From: Agaribacter marinus
GTDB lineage: Bacteria; Pseudomonadota; Gammaproteobacteria; Enterobacterales; Alteromonadaceae
Length of the DNA: 64,000 bases
Assembly (NCBI RefSeq): GCF_030160655.1
Contig: NZ_BSOT01000005.1
Location: 62,001 to 126,000, forward strand
Reading direction: 5' to 3'
In this document: positions 58,921-64,000 of the stretch, in pieces
Layout of the letters: the number at the start of each line of letters is the position of its first letter
Numbering within the stretch: the first letter of the stretch is position 1
Made by a program: the position numbers and the translations under genes
The notes under the pieces: model-generated
The model's input: the letters and a program-made list of their open reading frames with translations, nothing else
Told to the model about the DNA's origin: nothing
The model's database searches: none

Positions 58921-59052
58921 AACCTGAAGGCGGGTGCGCAACCCGCCGACTTTCAAAAAAATATTGGCAATGTCGAGACCTTTCTTCCGTATCAATGTGC
59001 ACCGGAACAGAGCATCGATATTGTCGCAACCCAAGCTCGCTTAGATAAGTAG
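58921..59052 (+). pseudogene. Possible 3' relic of an unknown gene
   Basis: An open frame without start codon encodes about 43 residues (GAQPADFQKNIGNVETFLPY in its first half, then CAPEQSIDIVATQARLDK) ending at TAG. It has protein-like composition and no internal stop, but I do not recognise the family. Confidence 0.3.
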
Positions 59053-59135
59053 CCGAATAACCACCTCGCAATTTATACGTAATTAATAAGCACATATAGC
59101 AAACACGCTACTCACTCAATCTTTAGGGTTACAAC

Positions 59136-61304
59136 ATGAAAAACAAAACATTACTGGCGACTGCTATTGGCATTTGCTTGTTTAATAATGCGCCTTTTGT
59201 GCATGCTCAACAAGCCGGTACTACTACAGGCACTGTAGCGCAAGAGAATGATGTGGTTAAAAGCCAAATAAATAACGAAGATATCGAGCGTATAACGATT
59301 ACCAGTCGGGCGATAAATTTGTATCGACCAGGCGAGACCAATACAGGAAAGCTTGCTAACGAGCCATTAAACTCTACACAGGTCATTTCTTCTATTAATG
59401 CTAGCTTAATCGCTGACCAAGGCGCTCGCGATGCACAGGATCTTTACAGGAATATTGCTGGTGTGAACTTGTTTAGCTATGCCGGAGTGACAGCAAGAGG
59501 CTTTCGTCAAGAAGCAATTTTCTTTGATGGTTTGCGTGGTGATCCTTATGTTGGGTTTAATGTGCCGCAATTGTTTAATGTCGAACAACTTGATTTCCTC
59601 AAAGGTCCTGCAGGAATGCTGTATGGCCCGGGAGAGCCGGGGGGAATATTCAACTACGTTACAAAAAAACCGAAACCTGAATTTGATGCAAATGTACGGG
59701 CGATTTTTGGTAGCGATAATCGTTTTGGTGGCTCTGCTGAGGCCACTGGCGCAGTATCGGAAGGTCACAACTTGCGAGTTGGACTGTTTTACGAAGAACG
59801 TGATACGCCCCGTGTAAATACGAATAGTGAAACAACGATAATCGACCTCGGATATTCAGCGGATATTGGCAGTCAACTTTTTACCGCGCAGTACACTCAC
59901 TATGGACAAGACTTAGGTGGAAATCGTTTACGGGGAGTACCGGTTGATGATAGCGGAGCGTTTATTGTCGATCCAAGCTGGAACCATAACGAGGCAAGCG
60001 ACTTTTTAAACTTGAGCTCAGATGTACTAAGGTTTTCTTTAGAAGGGCAATTGTCTGATAGTTTAGCTTATAACACGGCGGTGCGTTTTATTTCCAATGA
60101 GCAAATTCAAAACTATCATGAACCACGGGCGTTAATTGATATTGATGGTGACGATGTGCCAGATCTTGTAGGTCGGGAGTTTAGGGATCAAATTAGAGAG
60201 GAAGAAACAACCGCATTCCATGCTAACTTTGTTTATGAAGGCCTTGCGTTTAAGGCTGAGCATCGTGTGGCTTTTGGTGTAGAGTACTTTAAAGGTGATT
60301 TTGATGGCTTTTTCAAAACGGCTAGGTTTGATGCGGAAATGGCGCAACGATTTTTAACCGGTAGTTCTTTGTCCAGCGACATTATTCCACTGCGTTTAAA
60401 TAACCCTAATTATGGTCAAACTGACCCAAGTCAATACGATACAACCAGCAGAAACTCCGATGCGGACGAAGAACAAACAGGGGCTTATGTACTAAATGAG
60501 TTAGCGTGGGGTAAAGTTACCTTAGTTGGCGGGCTGCGATACGATGATTTCGATACAGATACTAATGTATCGCTGCGGTTGGGTGGCATATATAAATTGT
60601 CTTCAGAAATCTCGCTCTTCACACAATATGCAGATTCATTTATACCACGTAATGCGAGTGAACAACGCCCCGAAGTGGGTGGCGCGTTCGACCCGACTAC
60701 TGGCGCCATTGTTGAGGCAGGTGTAAATGCTGAATTATTCAATGGTGGAACACAAATCAAGGCTTCTGTGTATCGCATAGTAAGAGACAACTTTTTGCAA
60801 AATACAGGAATGGACCCGGAGGGTGACGGTGAGGATAATCTTGCCGCGTTAGGTGAAGTCACTAGTGACGGCTTTGAGTTAGAGGTTCTTGCCGATCTTA
60901 CTCAAGATTGGGTAGTCAGTTTTGCTTATGCGTATAATGATACATTGATTACTAAGGGGATTGATGGCGGTGGAATACGTAATCTAGCGACAGATAAACG
61001 TTTTGCAAATGCCCCTAAAAATACTTTTGGCTTTTGGACACGCTATCAAATACCTCAGTACAACCTGGCCTTTGCATTTGGCGGTGATTATGTTGACGAC
61101 CGGCTTAGTTTGAGTGGGAAAGTAGTAAAAGACTATTTAACGTTTGATGCTTCCGTTATTTGGACCTATGAAGAGTATAAAGTCTTACTACGAATAGATA
61201 ACTTGACCGATGAGGAGTACGCTGAAAGTGGCTTCTTACAAAGGACAGGTCATTTCCCAGGAGCGCCAAGGGAAGCCTTTGTAGAATTTAGTTATAAGTT
61301 TTAG
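59136..61304 (+). CDS. TonB-dependent siderophore receptor
   Basis: A 722-residue outer-membrane receptor. A signal peptide (ending VHA|QQ) and a plug domain (about 60-165: ITITSRAINLYRPG, VNLFSYAGVTARGFRQ, VEQLDFLKGPAGMLYGPGEP) precede a 22-strand barrel ending in the C-terminal aromatic FVEFSYKF. The plug sequence is of the FhuA/FpvA siderophore type; the ligand is unknown. The candidate Fur box at 58839 and the PepSY gene downstream support ferric-siderophore uptake. Confidence 0.92.
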   Translation: MKNKTLLATAIGICLFNNAPFVHAQQAGTTTGTVAQENDVVKSQINNEDIERITITSRAINLYRPGETNTGKLANEPLNSTQVISSINASLIADQGARDAQDLYRNIAGVNLFSYAGVTARGFRQEAIFFDGLRGDPYVGFNVPQLFNVEQLDFLKGPAGMLYGPGEPGGIFNYVTKKPKPEFDANVRAIFGSDNRFGGSAEATGAVSEGHNLRVGLFYEERDTPRVNTNSETTIIDLGYSADIGSQLFTAQYTHYGQDLGGNRLRGVPVDDSGAFIVDPSWNHNEASDFLNLSSDVLRFSLEGQLSDSLAYNTAVRFISNEQIQNYHEPRALIDIDGDDVPDLVGREFRDQIREEETTAFHANFVYEGLAFKAEHRVAFGVEYFKGDFDGFFKTARFDAEMAQRFLTGSSLSSDIIPLRLNNPNYGQTDPSQYDTTSRNSDADEEQTGAYVLNELAWGKVTLVGGLRYDDFDTDTNVSLRLGGIYKLSSEISLFTQYADSFIPRNASEQRPEVGGAFDPTTGAIVEAGVNAELFNGGTQIKASVYRIVRDNFLQNTGMDPEGDGEDNLAALGEVTSDGFELEVLADLTQDWVVSFAYAYNDTLITKGIDGGGIRNLATDKRFANAPKNTFGFWTRYQIPQYNLAFAFGGDYVDDRLSLSGKVVKDYLTFDASVIWTYEEYKVLLRIDNLTDEEYAESGFLQRTGHFPGAPREAFVEFSYKF

Positions 61305-61323
61305 ATTTCATTTTTATATTTGT

Positions 61324-61356
61324 CTTCACACGCTACATATTATGTAGCGTGTGAAG
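61324..61356 (+). terminator. Strong hairpin after TonB receptor gene
   Basis: CTTCACACGCTACAT (61324-61338) and ATGTAGCGTGTGAAG (61342-61356) are perfect complements with a 3-base loop, 20 bases after the stop. The following sequence is T-rich but not a continuous run, so it could be a terminator or an mRNA-stabilising stem. Confidence 0.65.
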
Positions 61357-61594
61357 GTACTATTTTATTTGAAGCATTACCACAGGATTGAAGCCAATAC
61401 GAGGACTCTTTAACTCGTTGAAACAGCCTGTAAGCAAGATGGCTAAATTAGTTAATTTAGTAATAATTAACGTTCTTTCTACGCCGTATATGTGTGAGAG
61501 TATTTCAAGCGCGCCACCTAGGTGCCCAATCTCGATGAACTGGACATAAAAAACGTAATGACATGTATTAACTGTCTTGAATATATAAAATACA

Positions 61595-61613
61595 AATGAT
61601 AATTGTTATTATT
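61595..61613. promoter_or_regulatory. Candidate Fur box upstream of PepSY gene
   Basis: AATGATAATTGTTATTATT matches the Fur consensus at about 15 of 17 defined positions, 70-140 bases before the PepSY gene. A GTTATCGTTATC lies further down at 61672, near the start. Confidence 0.55.
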
Positions 61614-61680
61614 AAAGTTATTGTAATATTCATTAGTCTTACCGTAAAATATACACAACAGGTGTTAAAAGGTTATCGTT

Positions 61681-63207
61681 ATCACTAAAAAAACGTTTCT
61701 TGCCATACATAGTTGGGTTGGTTTAAAGCTATCGCTGTTGATGTTTATTGTATGTGTTACCGGTACTTTGGCTGTCATTAGCCATGAAGTCGATTGGCTT
61801 ATTAACAGTAAACTTCGTATCGAAGCGCAATCTAATCAGGCAATAGATTGGGAGGCGATGTACGCTAATATTCAGCGAGAATACCCAAACAACACTAGTA
61901 TTGCTCTTAATGCGCCGCTCTACTCAAATTTTGCGTCAATCGCCACAGTTAACGATGCGGAACGCGGTGTGTTGCGTGTTTTTGTTAATCCATATACCGG
62001 TGAAGTGCTGGGGGATGCTGCTTGGTATGCTAGTTTTCAGAGGGTTGTACGCGACCTTCATCGGTACCTACTCGCGCCGAAAGGCGGCATTTATCTTGTT
62101 GGCCCCTTAGGCGTTATTTTACTTATATCTACTATTACCGCCTTATTTTTTTATAAACGCTGGTGGCGAGGTTTTTTCAAAATTAGGCTTAACAACGGCT
62201 CACGTGCATTTTGGGGTAGCTTGCATAAAGTGATCGGTTTATGGTCTCTTTGGTTTTTGCTGTTGATTGGTATTACAGGTACTTGGTATTTAGTTGAAGG
62301 GATTATGTCTGATGCAGGTATGCGTATTCAGCATGAGCGCGTGCTAATTGACGAAGACGTTTTGTCAAAACGTCCATTTATGGTGGAACACATTCCAGTT
62401 TCCGAAGTGATTACCATTGCAACTCAGCAATTTGAGCATTTTTCGCCAAATATAATAGTCATTCCTCGCAACCAGACGTCGCCAATTTATGTCGGAGGAT
62501 ACGCCGACGCGCTCTTGTCTAGACCTCGAGCAAATGCTGTGTATATCGACCCGGTGTCTGGTGACGTGTTAAATGTGATAACGACTAAGGGTGCCAGTGC
62601 GTTGCTAAATTGGGTCGATATGGCTGACTCTCTGCACTTTGGTAACTTTGCAGGGCTCGTTGTTAAGCTGATTTGGTTAGTATTTGGTGTTTTACTTTGT
62701 ATGATGAGCGCATCTGGTATCGTGGTTTTTGTTAAACGCATTCAAAATCGACGCGATGAAGGATGGGTGAAGACTATCCTTGGTGGGGCAAGATTTTTGA
62801 CCTACATTTTGTTGCTTGTTCCGCTTATATTTGGCTCGACTATTTGGTTGTACTCCCAAAACGCCATTGCGTTTGTTCTTCAAGAGCAAGAAGTGTTATT
62901 ACTTGTAGAAGGTGATGGGGAGTTTCCAAGTGCAACTATGTATATTGGTACTAAAGACGAGAATACCGTGGTGCATGTATCATTTAATTGCGCAAGTGCA
63001 TGCTTACCTAAGAAGCATCGATTGGAGCTTGTATTTAGTAATGGCGATGCAAAGAAGTTTAAATCAGGTTTCAGCGGTTTTAGAGGCGCACCGTCTGCCG
63101 TCTTTGCAACTAGCAAAGTGCCTACAATTTCCCATGTGTCGGTAACCATGGATAATCAGGAAGTATTTCAGTTGAAACCGACGACGCGTATTACAACTGA
63201 TGAATAG
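61681..63207 (+). CDS. PepSY-associated membrane protein (iron-uptake linked)
   Basis: The first ATG is at 61738, which cuts into the first membrane helix. The frame is open from 61669 and encodes TKKTFLAIHSWVGLKLSLL before it, the standard family start. The best initiation point is ATC at 61681, eight bases after AAAAGG; this non-standard start is inference. The protein (508 residues from there) has four or more membrane helices (first at about 14-35, then near 135-155, 195-215, 335-360 and 365-390) and two PepSY regions. Relatives lie beside TonB receptors and probably act as inner-membrane ferric-siderophore reductases or import partners. Confidence 0.85.
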   Translation: MTKKTFLAIHSWVGLKLSLLMFIVCVTGTLAVISHEVDWLINSKLRIEAQSNQAIDWEAMYANIQREYPNNTSIALNAPLYSNFASIATVNDAERGVLRVFVNPYTGEVLGDAAWYASFQRVVRDLHRYLLAPKGGIYLVGPLGVILLISTITALFFYKRWWRGFFKIRLNNGSRAFWGSLHKVIGLWSLWFLLLIGITGTWYLVEGIMSDAGMRIQHERVLIDEDVLSKRPFMVEHIPVSEVITIATQQFEHFSPNIIVIPRNQTSPIYVGGYADALLSRPRANAVYIDPVSGDVLNVITTKGASALLNWVDMADSLHFGNFAGLVVKLIWLVFGVLLCMMSASGIVVFVKRIQNRRDEGWVKTILGGARFLTYILLLVPLIFGSTIWLYSQNAIAFVLQEQEVLLLVEGDGEFPSATMYIGTKDENTVVHVSFNCASACLPKKHRLELVFSNGDAKKFKSGFSGFRGAPSAVFATSKVPTISHVSVTMDNQEVFQLKPTTRITTDE

Positions 63208-63254
63208 GCTTGGCTGGTAAGGCCACACTAATGTTTGATCATTGCCTATTGCAC

Positions 63255-63305
63255 TATAAAACCCCTTCTACAGAATTTTCTGACCATGTGCCCGTGCATT
63301 GGTAA
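63255..63305 (+). pseudogene. 3' fragment of a second SMP-30 gene
   Basis: In-frame codons give YKTPSTEFSDHVPVHW and stop, which aligns with the IKIPSTGFVGHKPVHW end of the intact SMP-30 protein at 58692. Everything upstream of this fragment is replaced by the TonB/PepSY cargo. Confidence 0.75.
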
Positions 63306-63367
63306 TAAAATCAAGCGTATCAGTATATTTTCTGTGACAAATTTCTCTTATTGCTACGTGTTCAAAA
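63291..63367 (+). repeat. 77-bp direct repeat, copy 2
   Basis: The exact partner of 58678-58754. It ends 65 bases before the monooxygenase start. The two copies bracket the TonB receptor/PepSY cargo in the same orientation. Confidence 0.95.
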
Positions 63368-63432
63368 ATAGACACTTATGGCATACTTTCTCTTGAGCTG
63401 ATGTTAGATGACGCAAGGTTGATTCAATAGAA

Positions 63433-64000
63433 ATGAAAAATGTAGATATTTGCATCATTGGTGGTGGCATGATTGGCAGTGCAACCGCATTGGCTTGTGC
63501 TAAACAAGGCTATTCAGTTTGCGTGATAGAGCCGCGTATGCCACAAAATTTTCATCCTGAACAGGCACCTGATTTGCGTGTATCTGCACTCAATCTCCAC
63601 AGCATAAACGTATTAAAAGATCTTGGTGCATGGGAGCATATTATTAACATGCGATGCAAGGCATATCATGGTTTGGTCTGCTGGGAATCAAATGATGCAA
63701 AAACCGAATTCTACGCAAACGACGTTAAACAAGATAAATTAGGTTACTTTGTCGAAAACAGAATTTTGCAACTTGCTCTATTGAACGAGATTCATACGTC
63801 GCATAAAAAGAGCGTGACCGTGTTAAATGATTGCAAGGCGACAAACATCGACATTGAGTTAGGTGTCATCGCGTTGGACACCAATGAAAGTATTGCTGCA
63901 ACAATCATTATTGCTGCGGATGGTGCAAATTCAGCTACTAGAACGACATGCGGTATTGGTGTTGATGGTTGGGCTTACAAACAAAAAGCAAATGTATTTA
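63433..64000 (+). CDS. UbiH/UbiI/VisC-family FAD-dependent monooxygenase (3' end outside window)
   Basis: The first 189 codons are present. FAD-binding GGGMIGSATALACAKQG is at residues 10-26, DLRVSALNLHSINVL near 51, and the second family motif AADGANSATR near 172. These are ubiquinone-ring hydroxylase signatures, so it is probably a UbiH, UbiI or UbiF-type enzyme, or a VisC paralogue. The window ends before the motif that could tell which. Confidence 0.88.
   Translation, partial: MKNVDICIIGGGMIGSATALACAKQGYSVCVIEPRMPQNFHPEQAPDLRVSALNLHSINVLKDLGAWEHIINMRCKAYHGLVCWESNDAKTEFYANDVKQDKLGYFVENRILQLALLNEIHTSHKKSVTVLNDCKATNIDIELGVIALDTNESIAATIIIAADGANSATRTTCGIGVDGWAYKQKANVF

Larger units (their letters stand above)
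58693..59135. other. Junction region upstream of TonB receptor
   Basis: These 443 bases hold the tail of the 77-bp repeat, a candidate Fur box (58839-58857), a GGCGGGT/ACCCGCC hairpin at 58933-58951, and a short relic frame (58921-59052). No intact gene is seen. Confidence 0.5.
61305..61674. other. Region between TonB receptor and PepSY gene
   Basis: It contains a 15-bp perfect hairpin (61324-61356) and a candidate Fur box (61595-61613). No gene is seen in the 240 bases between them. Confidence 0.5.

Noticed and set aside
1-64000. CRISPR array, rRNA or tRNA genes, phage or transposon genes
   Set aside because: Looked for regular short repeats, tRNA arms and integrase or transposase motifs; none was found.

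Overview
The window is chromosomal DNA from a marine gammaproteobacterium, most likely Alteromonadales (Alteromonas/Glaciecola/Paraglaciecola-like). This rests on the conserved blocks miaB-ybeZ-ybeY-corC-lnt, lpxH-ppiB next to cysS, and metG-mrp-dcd, on GlyGly-CTERM, SulP, NhaA, DUF3010 and MltD genes, and on the moderate AT content. The assignment is inference from gene content. I see no rRNA, tRNA, CRISPR array, integrase or transposase.

Layout. 1-8 kb: the end of a PQQ-type sugar dehydrogenase, miaE, a purine-nucleoside (NUP) gene divergent from a LysR regulator, a broken second miaE, a membrane-anchored metallo-beta-lactamase-fold hydrolase and a DDGSGS-repeat protein. 8-16 kb: a PhoX-like lipoprotein behind a candidate Pho box, a diheme lipoprotein, and a three-gene SPFH cluster whose first protein is a cation-efflux/SPFH fusion. 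16-34 kb: mostly housekeeping genes (ygiQ, cysteine synthase-like, lpxH, ppiB, cysS, SDR, mltD, gloB, metG, mrp, dcd), with a truncated second mrp. 34-43 kb: a DUF336 remnant, a beta-lactamase-family protein, 8-oxoguanine deaminase, a TIM-barrel isomerase-like protein, a PhyH-like dioxygenase, SulP and NhaA. 43-49 kb: lnt-corC-ybeY-ybeZ-miaB. 49-59 kb: an acid-sugar catabolic locus (otnC/otnK, GntR, isopropylmalate-type dehydrogenase, tripartite tricarboxylate transporter, Gfo/Idh/MocA, SMP-30). 59-64 kb: an iron-uptake islet (TonB receptor plus PepSY protein, with candidate Fur boxes) and the start of a UbiH-family monooxygenase.

The most unusual signal is an architecture seen three times. 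An intact gene is followed by a small cargo, then by a second copy of only the 3' part of the same gene. This holds for miaE (cargo NUP + LysR), mrp (cargo a 78-residue membrane ORF) and SMP-30 (cargo TonB receptor + PepSY). The copies share near-identical tracts of 251, 652 and 77 bp. In miaE and SMP-30 these tracts sit inside diverged sequence. No recombinase is visible, so homologous recombination of incoming or circular DNA at gene 3' ends, with gene conversion, is the simplest reading. Other points of interest are the CDF-SPFH fusion operon, the 11-bp phased Pho box before phoX, and unusual start codons for the PepSY protein and Lnt.
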